A DNA stretch of 64,000 nucleotides from Gammaproteobacteria bacterium (lineage in GTDB: Bacteria > Pseudomonadota > Gammaproteobacteria > Nitrococcales > Nitrococcaceae). The position numbers and the translations under genes are program-made. The stretch spans positions 62,001 through 126,000 of the forward strand of contig JAUILK010000004.1 of assembly GCA_030433275.1 (NCBI GenBank), written 5' to 3'. Position 1 is the first letter of the stretch; the number at the start of each line of letters is the position of its first letter. The notes under the pieces were generated by a model, which did no database searches, was not told the origin of the DNA, and saw only the letters and a program-made list of their open reading frames with translations. Below, piece by piece: positions 29,618 to 37,913 of the stretch.

Positions 29618-31378
29618 TTACTCCGGCATTCCGAACTGCTCGACACTGGCGAAGATGTCGGTATCGGAAATGATGCCTATGGGTTCGTTATTCTGGTCGA
29701 CCGCGACCACGCGGCGTATGTTTTGGTTGCTCATCTTATCAGCGCAATCGTGCAGCGACATGTCCACTGGTACGGTAATAAGCGGTTTGCTCGCCACGTC
29801 ACCGACTTTCACGACACGCGGCTGCCGGTTGGCGGAGACGATGCGGGAGATGACATCGCGCTGCGTCATGATACCCCACTCACCGTCGGGCGCCGGCCGC
29901 GTGATCACGCTGCCGATGCGTTTCTCGCGCATCAGATGCATTGCATCTTCGACCAAGGTGTCCGCCGGTACGCAGATGGGGCTCGGGTTCATCAAATCTC
30001 CTACCGTATGCGGTGTGCGGCCCGAGGCGATCATCTCCTCCAGCGGTGATGAAACGCGGCGCAATTCGCGAATCCTGCGATCCTGCTCGATGGCTTCCAT
30101 ACGCTCCTGCTGATATTTGGCAAGGTCCACCTTGCCCTGCATCTCCTCGATCAGGGCATCGGCGAACTGACTGGTCTTGACCTCCGTGGCGCCTTCGATC
30201 TGACGGGCGAAATCGTAGGTTACGATCTTGGCGCTCACGACGCGCTGGTAAGCGGCGCGGATCAGGTCGGCCGCCTCGTGCCAGCCTAGGTAATCGAGCA
30301 TCATGACTCCGGAGAAGAGCAGCGAACCCGGGTTGACCTTGTCCTGATTGGCATATTTGGGGGCCGTGCCGTGAGTCGCCTCGAATACGGCCACGTAATC
30401 GCCCATGTTGGCCCCCGGGGCAATTCCGACACCGCCTGCCTCGGCAGCCACCGCATCGGAGAGATAATCCCCGTTCAAATTCATGGTGGCGAGGACATCG
30501 AATTCATTCGGCCGCAGCAGCATGAGCTGAAAGATGATATCGGCGATACGGTCCTTGATGACGATTTTCCCGGCCGGCTGCTTACCCCCATAGATGGAGT
30601 AGAGTTCCTCTTCGGTGATGGTGACATCGGCGAATTTCTCGCGCGCCACCTCGTAGCCCCAGGTGCGGAACGCGCCCTCGGTGTATTTCATGATATTGCC
30701 TTTGTGGACGAGGGTGACGCTCTCGCGATTGTTCTCCACGGCATATTCGATGGCTTTGGATACCAAGCGTTTGCTACCGAAGGGGCTGATTGGTTTGACT
30801 CCGAGGCCGGCCTCCTCGAAGAAACTCTCCCCCATCTCCTCGCGCAGGAACGCGGCGAGTTTTTTGTTCTCCGGGGTAGCGGATTGATACTCGATACCGG
30901 CGTAGACATCCTCGGTGTTCTCGCGAAAGATCACCACGTCCACATCCTCGGGTTTGCGCAACGGCGAAGGCACGCCCTCGTAATGCCGCACCGGGCGCAC
31001 ACAGGCATACAAATCGAGCTTCTGGCGCAAGGTCACGTTCAAGGATCGGTAACCGCCACCGACAGGCGTGGTAAGTGGGCCTTTGATAGAAACGATCAGA
31101 TCCCGTAGCGCCGCTTCGGTTTCTTTGGGGAAATAATCGCCGCCATACAGTCCGGCGGCTTTCTCGCCCATATAGAGCTCGCACCAAGCAATTCTGCGCT
31201 CATCCCGGTATGCTTGCTGTACGGCCGCATCCCAGATACGCAGACAGGCGCCGGTGATGTCGGGGCCGATGCCGTCGCCCTCGATATAGCCGATGACCGG
31301 CTGCTCCGGAATACGCAGTTTACCGTCGACCACCCGGATCTTCTCACCGCCTTCCGGATATTTGATGTGCTGGTACAT
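29618..31378 (-). CDS. icd: NADP-type isocitrate dehydrogenase with C-terminal CBS domain pair
   Basis: Oxidative decarboxylation of isocitrate to 2-oxoglutarate in the TCA cycle. The ATG at 31378 is chosen because AAGGAGGAG lies just before it. Residues 1-420 align with E. coli-type Icd: GYIEGDGIGPDI, the serine of YRSLNVTLRQ that corresponds to the AceK phosphorylation site, IFRENTEDVYAGIE, and THGTAPKYANQDKVNPGS in the coenzyme region. A linker leads to about 130 extra residues (455-586) that form two CBS motifs, VGDLMNPSPICVPADTLVED and VGDVASKPLITVP, each ending in a GIMTQRD or GIISDTD strand. The fusion suggests direct nucleotide sensing, which is an inference. Confidence 0.95.
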   Translation of the reverse strand: MYQHIKYPEGGEKIRVVDGKLRIPEQPVIGYIEGDGIGPDITGACLRIWDAAVQQAYRDERRIAWCELYMGEKAAGLYGGDYFPKETEAALRDLIVSIKGPLTTPVGGGYRSLNVTLRQKLDLYACVRPVRHYEGVPSPLRKPEDVDVVIFRENTEDVYAGIEYQSATPENKKLAAFLREEMGESFFEEAGLGVKPISPFGSKRLVSKAIEYAVENNRESVTLVHKGNIMKYTEGAFRTWGYEVAREKFADVTITEEELYSIYGGKQPAGKIVIKDRIADIIFQLMLLRPNEFDVLATMNLNGDYLSDAVAAEAGGVGIAPGANMGDYVAVFEATHGTAPKYANQDKVNPGSLLFSGVMMLDYLGWHEAADLIRAAYQRVVSAKIVTYDFARQIEGATEVKTSQFADALIEEMQGKVDLAKYQQERMEAIEQDRRIRELRRVSSPLEEMIASGRTPHTVGDLMNPSPICVPADTLVEDAMHLMREKRIGSVITRPAPDGEWGIMTQRDVISRIVSANRQPRVVKVGDVASKPLITVPVDMSLHDCADKMSNQNIRRVVAVDQNNEPIGIISDTDIFASVEQFGMPE

Positions 31379-31773
31379 TGCTCCTCCTTCACTCCGCATC
31401 GATTGTGCCCGGCTTATATCGGCCGCGGACTCCGGGCTTGAGCTTGAACCGTTTCGAACGCTCGGAGGGACAAGGGAGCGGCATAGTTAAGGAAAGACGG
31501 CGCTGGCACGACCGCGCGGGGCAATTCACGAGGCGTGCTGCCCCGTATGATTTTTTATATTTTGGCTGAGGACCCGGTACTGATCAAGCTAGGCTGCTTC
31601 AACTGTTCGGGTACGATCGATACTCCATCCAGCCATGCACCGACCAACGCCACGCGCCGAAAACAGCAACGGCTGGCAATCGAGCGCAGTGGCTACTAGA
31701 ATTGGTTTTTGTTGCCCCGCAACATAAAGTGGGCGAGGGCAATTCTTTCACGGGCCGACCAAGGTGGGAAAGA
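31379..31773. other. Divergent intergenic region between icd and thiolase gene
   Basis: About 395 bases. It contains the icd ribosome binding site at its left end and a thiolase ribosome binding site (AAGGTGGGAAAG) at its right. In the middle, CGGGGCA at 31517-31523 and TGCCCCG at 31539-31545 can pair, followed by a run of six T (31551-31556). This terminator-like structure points towards the thiolase gene and could be a leader attenuator or just a weak hairpin. No recognisable gene is seen. Confidence 0.4.
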
Positions 31774-32964
31774 ATGAGCAATTCACGTGATGTCCTCGTC
31801 CTGGGTGGGGCTCGGAGCCCGATTGGAAGCTATGGCGGAGATCTCAAGGACATCTCCTTGGGTGATTTGGCCGCAGCGGTGGTTCGCGAAGCCATCAGCC
31901 GGGCCGGCGTCGAGCCCTCGGCAGTCGGCCACACCGTGTTCGGCAACGTCATTCACAGTGAGCCACGCGATATGTATATCGCTCGGGTGGCCAGTGTCAA
32001 CGCCGGGCTGCCGATCGATACGCCGGCATTGACGCTCAACCGTCTCTGCGGCAGCGGCCTGCAGGCCATTTTGACTGCGGCCAGCTATATCCAGCTCGGC
32101 GACACCGACTGTGCCGTGGGCGGCGGCGGCGAGACCATGTCGCGGGCGCCCTATTGGATCCCGAGCGGGCGTTGGGGGCAGCGCATGGGTGATGGTGCTC
32201 TGGTCGACGCCATGGTCGGCGCTCTAACCGATCCATTCGACCGCTGCCACATGGGCATCACCGCCGAGAATGTCGCCGAGCAGTGGGGCATCTCCCGCGA
32301 GGCCCAGGATCACTTGGCCATGGAAAGTCACCGTCGGGCGAGCCACGCTATCGATAGCGGTTATTTCCGCGACCAGATCCTTCCCATTGAGGTCAAGGGA
32401 CGCAAAGGCTCGGTGGTGGTGGACACGGACCAAGGTCCGCGTCGTGAGATCGATCCGGCCAAAATGGCGACCATGCGACCGGTGTTCAAAGCCGACGGCG
32501 GCACGGTAACCGCCGGCAATGCTTCGACGTTGAACGATGGTGCTGCTGCCGTGGTACTCATGGAGCGTCGGGCCGCCGAAGCGGGTGATCTAAACCCACT
32601 GGGCCGGTTGGTCGCTGGTACAGTCGCGGCGGTGGAACCAAAATACATGGGCATCGGCCCGGTTCCGGCAGTGCGCAAGCTGCTGGAGAAAGCGGGTGTG
32701 ACCAGTGAGCAAATCGATGTCTGGGAGATCAACGAGGCTTTTGCCGCGCAGGCGCTCGCCGTGGTCAAGGATCTAGAGCTCGACGAGGCAAAGGTAAACC
32801 CGAACGGAAGCGGTATTTCTCTGGGCCACCCCATTGGGGCAACCGGCGCGATCCTGACCGTCAAGGCGCTCTACGAGCTGCAGCGCTGCAATGGGCGCTA
32901 TGCCGTGGTCACCATGTGCATCGGCGGCGGCCAGGGTATCGCTGCGCTGTTTGAGCGGCTGTAA
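31774..32964 (+). CDS. Acetyl-CoA C-acetyltransferase (thiolase)
   Basis: Thiolase family enzyme of 396 residues, condensing two acetyl-CoA to acetoacetyl-CoA or running in the degradative direction. The start at 31774 has a good ribosome binding site. The nucleophilic cysteine lies in LNRLCGSGLQAI (about residue 90), the histidine in GISLGHPIGATGA and the second cysteine in CIGGGQGIAALF. It resembles PhaA/AtoB-type biosynthetic thiolases, but there is no phaB or phaC beside it in this window, so the pathway is not fixed by context. Confidence 0.92.
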   Translation: MSNSRDVLVLGGARSPIGSYGGDLKDISLGDLAAAVVREAISRAGVEPSAVGHTVFGNVIHSEPRDMYIARVASVNAGLPIDTPALTLNRLCGSGLQAILTAASYIQLGDTDCAVGGGGETMSRAPYWIPSGRWGQRMGDGALVDAMVGALTDPFDRCHMGITAENVAEQWGISREAQDHLAMESHRRASHAIDSGYFRDQILPIEVKGRKGSVVVDTDQGPRREIDPAKMATMRPVFKADGGTVTAGNASTLNDGAAAVVLMERRAAEAGDLNPLGRLVAGTVAAVEPKYMGIGPVPAVRKLLEKAGVTSEQIDVWEINEAFAAQALAVVKDLELDEAKVNPNGSGISLGHPIGATGAILTVKALYELQRCNGRYAVVTMCIGGGQGIAALFERL

Positions 32965-33136
32965 AAAGAGGGTGCTTTGATCGATTCGTCTCGTCACACC
33001 GGCGCACACAGGTGTCCCGTTTCTTGTTTCTACTGGGTTCGGTTTTAGCCGAGGCGATCGATAAAAATCGTCACTCTTGCAATCTCAACGAGGATAAGCG
33101 GCCTCGCAGTCAACAGAGCGTATCGGTAAAGTGTGT

Positions 33137-33928
33137 ATGCCGCTGAAGGTCACCACCCTGAATCTCAACGGCATCCGTGCCGCCGCCCGCAAGGGCTTCT
33201 TCGGTTGGCTTGCCCGCGAGCGATCGGACGTGCTCTGTTTTCAGGAGACCAAGGCGCAGCGCGCGCAGCTCGACGGCAATGCCCTCTTCTTTCCAGAGGG
33301 TTACCATGCTTTCTTCCACGATGCCGAGCAGCGTGGCTACAGCGGCGTGGCGCTCTATGCTCGCCAAGAGCCGGATGAGGTCAGGGTCGGTCTCGGCTGG
33401 CCGGAGATCGACCGCGAGGGACGTTGGCTAGAGGCGCGCTTCGGCCAGCTCTCGGTGGTCTCCTTCTACATGCCCTCCGGGACCTCCAGCGCACAGCGGC
33501 AGGATTTTAAATACACTTTTATGGCGCCGCTCCTTGAGTACCTTAAATCGCTCCGCGCGGTGGGCCGTGAATACATAATTTGCGGCGACTGGAACATCGC
33601 CCACAAGCCGATCGACCTCAAGAACTGGCGCTCCAACCAGAAGAACTCGGGCTTCCTGCCCGAGGAGCGCGCCTGGCTGGACCGTCTGTTCGGCGAGGCC
33701 GGCTTCATGGATGCCTTTCGGCTGGTGAATCTAGCCTCGGAGCAGTACACTTGGTGGTCGTTCCGCGGTCGCGCCTGGGACAACAACACCGGGTGGCGCA
33801 TCGACTACCACGTGATCACCCCCGGCCTGCGCGAGCGCGTCCGGGGTGCCGAGATCTACACGGCGGAGCGCTTCTCTGACCATGCGCCGTTGACGCTTTC
33901 CTACGATTGGGAGCTAAAGACGGGTTGA
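33137..33928 (+). CDS. xthA: Exodeoxyribonuclease III
   Basis: Apurinic/apyrimidinic endonuclease and 3'-5' exonuclease of the base excision repair pathway. The 263 residues show the metal-binding glutamate in LCFQETKAQ, the catalytic GDWNIAHKPIDLKN, RIDYHVITPGL and the C-terminal SDHAPLTLSYDW. The ATG at 33137 (MPLKVTTLNLNGIRAA) is preferred over a GTG two codons upstream. It is the last clearly vertical gene before the accessory tract. Confidence 0.95.
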   Translation: MPLKVTTLNLNGIRAAARKGFFGWLARERSDVLCFQETKAQRAQLDGNALFFPEGYHAFFHDAEQRGYSGVALYARQEPDEVRVGLGWPEIDREGRWLEARFGQLSVVSFYMPSGTSSAQRQDFKYTFMAPLLEYLKSLRAVGREYIICGDWNIAHKPIDLKNWRSNQKNSGFLPEERAWLDRLFGEAGFMDAFRLVNLASEQYTWWSFRGRAWDNNTGWRIDYHVITPGLRERVRGAEIYTAERFSDHAPLTLSYDWELKTG

Positions 33929-34069
33929 TGGAAGGGCGGCCAAGTGGAGCTTCTGCCGGATGCAGCACAAATCCGGTTGGTGCTGTGATAATTGGAGACG
34001 TGGGCGATTGGCAGCAGAGGAAACCCATGTGCAAGTTTTGGGCACGTAGGCCTCAAATCGCAGTCGAAT

Positions 34070-35026
34070 CTATTTTCGGATTAATGGAACTAGAGAGACA
34101 AGCGATCTGAATAGCAGGTTCTTATGATTGACAATGCCATAGCACTCATAGGTTTTCTGAAGAGACGATGTACGGTTCTCGTTCTCTTGGGTTAAGCGAA
34201 CCAACAAATGGAGGCTGTCATTGCTCTTTAAGTGAGAAAGGTGAGATCGATCGATGCTTATTTTATGTGAAGTATAAACCATTGGGTTGCGTTTAAAATC
34301 AAGACTTTCTTTTATGGCGTTCTCCAATAAGGCGCACGAGATTAGGGCGCAGGGAAATATTTCTGGAAAACGAGCTTTCCCTTCTATTTCATCAAAATAA
34401 TCGGATTGCTCAATTAGTGAGCTTGCCAAGAAATTCTTTGCATTGCTCGTGTTCATGAATTTTTTCTTAACGAAAAAGTCGGTATTACATAGAAATTCTC
34501 TATCGGGCGCGTTGATTAATATTTCAAAATCAGGCAACGCTGGGGCAGGTAAAAAAAGGGGGTTGCGGGATTCCTTTTTATAACCAGTCACACTGAGTTT
34601 TCCTGAAGATTTCAATCTGATCCTGTTACTTAAAATAGGGTTAAGAGGGTCATCGGAGAATAAACTTTTATTGATTTTTATATCAATGAGTTGCCCAGGT
34701 TTTACGGGGTTGATAAATGAGAATTGATAGTTGCTGTATCGAAGATTTTTTTGGGTGACAAAAGAGTTATCTTGATATGTTGCTCTATACTCACGAACCG
34801 CACCTTCAATAAGAGCTTCTAACTGGAAACCTAGCGCAATAGGGCCGCCGAATGGATTGCGGTAGATTTGGTGCCATTTTTTCTTATCATGGAAAAGATT
34901 GAAGTCGTCGGTAGAGTTTCTGGCGATATCAATATGTAAAAAGCTAAATGTGTGTGTTTTTTTTAGTAATGACATTTTGCAGCCATTTGGTCTCATGTAA
35001 TCCAATTTGAGCTTATCATGAATCAC
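34070..35026 (-). CDS. AT-rich gene for a probable double hot-dog fold protein
   Basis: A protein of up to 318 residues that I do not recognise by name. Around residues 25-70 it reads like a MaoC/FabA-type hot-dog domain: HIDIARNSTDDFNLFHDKK then NPFGGPIALGFQLEALIE. The C-terminal third looks like a second hot-dog repeat (FPEIFPCALISCALLENAI, then alternating strands). Double hot-dog proteins are typically acyl-thioester dehydratases or thioesterases. No signal peptide or membrane segment is seen. The gene is strikingly AT-rich and Lys/Asn/Ser-rich compared with its neighbours, a sign of transfer. Starts at residues 11 or 18 (34996, 34975) are possible, and no ribosome binding site decides between them. 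Confidence 0.7.
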   Translation of the reverse strand: MIHDKLKLDYMRPNGCKMSLLKKTHTFSFLHIDIARNSTDDFNLFHDKKKWHQIYRNPFGGPIALGFQLEALIEGAVREYRATYQDNSFVTQKNLRYSNYQFSFINPVKPGQLIDIKINKSLFSDDPLNPILSNRIRLKSSGKLSVTGYKKESRNPLFLPAPALPDFEILINAPDREFLCNTDFFVKKKFMNTSNAKNFLASSLIEQSDYFDEIEGKARFPEIFPCALISCALLENAIKESLDFKRNPMVYTSHKISIDRSHLSHLKSNDSLHLLVRLTQENENRTSSLQKTYECYGIVNHKNLLFRSLVSLVPLIRK

Positions 35027-35092
35027 GCAAATTTCCGGAACCGGTGCACATAGACACCCGGCGTTGGAGTCTGGGTATGATGTAGAAGCTGC

Positions 35093-35497
35093 TCACAGCA
35101 CGCTGCAGGGGGCTGCGGCAATGTCTACGGGCAGGGTGTCGGGCTTTTGTCTCAGGCGGATCGCCAGGTAGGCCCGGGTCCAGGGGCCAATGCCGGGCAG
35201 TCGGGAGAGCCCGGCATCGATGGTTGTCCAGTCGGTTTGCTCCCGCTCCAACTCGCCAGTGGCTACCGCTTCGGCGAGACGGCGCAGGGCAGCGACGCGC
35301 CGGCCCGGTATGCCGATGGTGTCGAGATCAGCCGCGCGCAGCGCCGTCGGGGAGAATTCATCGCAACGATTGACGAGCCGGCGCATCAGTGTGGTTGCGG
35401 CGACGACGCTGAGCTGTTGGTCGACCACGGTGCACACGCACAGCTAGAACGGGTACCAGTAGCCCAACGGTCGCAACCCCGGGACCCGAAGTTCCAC
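35093..35497 (-). pseudogene. Decayed AlkA-type 3-methyladenine DNA glycosylase
   Basis: The readable part (35093-35437) encodes the core of an HhH-GPD glycosylase: VVDQQLSVVAATTLMRRLV, then the helix-hairpin-helix LPGIGPWTRAYLAIRLRQ. The frame continues upstream through a TAG at 35444-35446 into LRVPG and GYWYPF, which still resembles the family (usually GCWDPFELAVR). The C terminus stops soon after LPVD, near where the catalytic aspartate should lie, so the last part is missing. An in-frame stop and two truncated ends make this a pseudogene. It lies beside a transposase gene. Confidence 0.75.
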
Positions 35498-35581
35498 AGG
35501 TAACCCCCCTGTGAGCGGGGTATTGGAAGGTGGGGGTATTGGCGGATCAAGGGGTTAGGAGACGAAATCGGCAGCCCCCTT

Positions 35582-37354
35582 GTTGTGCCAAACTGTATTC
35601 GCAGAAGCATTGCAATGCATGGATTAGTCAGCTTAATATGCTGTGCCATGTTCATCCGTGCATCGCGTTCCAACGGCCACACCTACCTGCGCCTGGTCGA
35701 GGGCTACCGCGACGCTAAGGGTCAAACCCGCCATCGCCAGATCGCCCAACTCGGGCGAGCCGATCGACTCACGGCGCAGACCTTGCGTGGGCTCATCGAG
35801 GACCTGCGCCGCCATGCCGGTCTGCCCGAAGTCGATGAGCAGGGGCTTGCTTTTGAGCCAAGCCGCAGCCTCGGCCCCACTTGGCTTCTCTCCCGGCTGT
35901 GGCGGGAACTGGGCTTTGAGCAGCAGCTGCGCAAAGCCTTTCGCTCCTCCTACCGGCAGTTTGATCTGGAAGGCTGCATTCGGCTGATGGTGTTCAATCG
36001 GCTCTGCGATCCGGACTCAAAGCTTGGCGTACTGCGCTGGCTGCAGCGGGTGCATGTGCCGGACCTGGACACTGAGGGGCTGCATCACGAGCAACTTCTG
36101 CGCGCCATGGATGCGTTGATCGAGCAGCGCGAGGCGGTTGAAGCGGTTGTGGCCGCGCAGCTGCGCCCCCTGCTCGATCAGGAGCTTTCGGTTATTTTTT
36201 ATGATGTGACCACGGTGCGCATCCACGGTGAACACCGTTGCGAGGAGGATCTGCGTCAGTTCGGTCTGAGCAAGGACACCGGTGGCGTTGAACGCCAATT
36301 TGCCCTCGGCGTGGTGCAGACCGCCGAGGGCCTGCCCATTGCCCATGAGGTCTTTGAGGGCAATGTGGCCGAGACCAAGACGCTTGCGCCGATGATCGAG
36401 CGGCTGCTCGAGCGCTTTAAGCTCACCCGCATCGTCGTGGTGGCTGACAGAGGGCTGCTGAGTCTAGACAACGTTGATACCTTGGAGCGGCTCGGCGCTG
36501 AGCAGGGCCTGGCCGTGGACTACATCCTTGCGGTGCCGGGACGGCGCTACCGCGAGTTCAGCGAGTTGATCGCGCGTGTGCACCCCGAGCTCGCCGAGCG
36601 AGCGGCAGCGACAGCGGATGGGCGGGCCGTCACCGAGGCGCCCTGGCAGGGACGTCGCCTGGTCATCGCTCATGACTGCGCCCGCGCCGAGGAGCAAAGG
36701 GCAGCCCGGCGCCGACGCCTGCAGAAAATCGAGTCGCTCGGCGAGCGTCTTGCCAAACGGCTCGATGCCCAGGATGCTGGCAAGACGCTGCGCGGTCGGC
36801 ACGCCTCGGATCGGCGCGCCTATCAGCGCTTTCACAAGGCGCTGCTCGAGCAGCGCCTTAGCCGCATCGTCCAGGCTGATCTGCGCGCTGAGCGCTTCAG
36901 CTTTGATGTCGACGAGCAGGCGCTCGCCGCCGCCGAGCGCCTGGACGGCAAGCTGCTGCTGGTCACGAGCCTCGAGCAGCTCGATGCCGAGGCGATTGTC
37001 ATGCGTTACCGCTCGCTTGCCGACATCGAGCGCGGCTTTCGGGCGATAAAGAGTACGCTTGAGATCGCCCCGGTCTACCACCGGCTGCCCGATCGCATCC
37101 GAGCCCATGCCCTGATCTGCTTTCTGGCGCTGCTTCTCTACCGCGTGCTGCGCCTGCGCTTGCAGGCCAATAACTCCGCCGCCCCCTACAGCGTGGAACG
37201 TGCCCTGGAGGTGCTGGAGAGCGTGCAGCTGCACCGACTTGAGCTTGAAGGCCAAGCCCTAACGGGTGTCTCCATGACCCGCGCGCAGCGGGATCTCTTT
37301 AAGCAGTTGGAGGTCGATCCGCCGAGCCGCCAAGCCCTCATGTAGTGCCAAAGT
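35582..37354 (+). mobile_element. Insertion sequence, IS1634 family (approximate limits)
   Basis: The transposase gene and its immediate flanks. I could not identify terminal inverted repeats. A short imperfect direct repeat, GTTGTGCCAAACT at 35582-35594 and GTAGTGCCAAAGT at 37342-37354, brackets the element and may mark a target duplication or may be chance. The element lies between a decayed alkA-like gene and a truncated lipoprotein-type gene, both consistent with insertion damage. Confidence 0.5.
35648..37345 (+). CDS. IS1634-type transposase
   Basis: A 565-residue DDE transposase. The N terminus FIRASRSNGHTYLRLVEGYRD is typical of IS1634-family enzymes. Acidic residues occur in VIFYDVTTVRIHG, RIVVVADRGLLS and, near the C terminus, YRSLADIERGFRAIKSTLE, matching the D-D-E triad of the IS4-like superfamily. 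The start at 35648 is chosen on family similarity; an upstream GTG exists in frame. The frame is intact, so it may be active. The gene ends exactly where a truncated BamE-like frame begins. Confidence 0.88.
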   Translation: MFIRASRSNGHTYLRLVEGYRDAKGQTRHRQIAQLGRADRLTAQTLRGLIEDLRRHAGLPEVDEQGLAFEPSRSLGPTWLLSRLWRELGFEQQLRKAFRSSYRQFDLEGCIRLMVFNRLCDPDSKLGVLRWLQRVHVPDLDTEGLHHEQLLRAMDALIEQREAVEAVVAAQLRPLLDQELSVIFYDVTTVRIHGEHRCEEDLRQFGLSKDTGGVERQFALGVVQTAEGLPIAHEVFEGNVAETKTLAPMIERLLERFKLTRIVVVADRGLLSLDNVDTLERLGAEQGLAVDYILAVPGRRYREFSELIARVHPELAERAAATADGRAVTEAPWQGRRLVIAHDCARAEEQRAARRRRLQKIESLGERLAKRLDAQDAGKTLRGRHASDRRAYQRFHKALLEQRLSRIVQADLRAERFSFDVDEQALAAAERLDGKLLLVTSLEQLDAEAIVMRYRSLADIERGFRAIKSTLEIAPVYHRLPDRIRAHALICFLALLLYRVLRLRLQANNSAAPYSVERALEVLESVQLHRLELEGQALTGVSMTRAQRDLFKQLEVDPPSRQALM

Positions 37355-37704
37355 CGAATTTGCCTACCGGCGAATCAATCACTTATAGCTGCGGGTGTGG
37401 AAGTCGGGTTGCGCGAGTGCAACCCGGCATGACGCCTGATGAAGTAACGAAAATCATGGGGCCGCGAGACAGTTTCACCACGGTAGAGAGAAACGGCGAT
37501 CAATATACACTGTTCCAATACACCAACCGTTGGTGCAACCCCAACCAAGACGCTTCGCGATGCGACATGCGCGTTTTGTTTAAAAACCAGAAAGTAATCG
37601 GGGCGGACGTTGCCGACATTCGGCGCCCTCAAAACGCAGACGGCGGCCTTGGGGCTGCCATTCTCGGGGCCCAGCTTCTCAAGCGGAGTCAGTCGCCATA
37701 TTAA
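37345..37704 (+). pseudogene. 5'-truncated BamE/SmpA-like domain protein
   Basis: The frame reads as a SmpA/BamE-like fold: VQPGMTPDEVTKIMGPRDSF followed by strands ending MRVLFKNQKVIGADVADIR. Such proteins are normally outer-membrane lipoproteins with a signal peptide, but here the frame opens directly at the end of the transposase with no signal sequence or lipobox; the stretch TYSCGCGSRVARV is the first that looks native. I infer that the insertion sequence removed the 5' end. A translated remnant of up to 119 residues from a GTG at 37345 is possible. The C-terminal GGLGAAILGAQLL is hydrophobic. Confidence 0.6.
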
Positions 37705-37913
37705 GCCCCTCTGCGCCGCTTGCGCGAGTGAGCCCCCGTTTTGCTGCTCCCGCTTTATTCTACGCGTCGGTAAAGTTTACAGTGCCTACCTCTAATCCAG
37801 CTCCGTATCCAGCAGGACCGCGTGCTCCCGCAGTTGGTTCGACAGTTGCATGAGCGTGGGGTCCAACCCCATCCGCTGGGGCCTATAACAAAAAGCGCAA
37901 AACGGTGTTGCTA

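Noticed and set aside
36464-37255. Minus-strand open frame opposite the transposase
   Set aside because: Shadow of the GC-rich transposase gene; no family features or ribosome binding site.
37796-37890. Minus-strand remnant that reads like the C-terminal tail of a protein (MGLDPTLMQLSNQLREH)
   Set aside because: Only about 27 codons with no start signal or known family; could be a gene fragment but cannot be supported.
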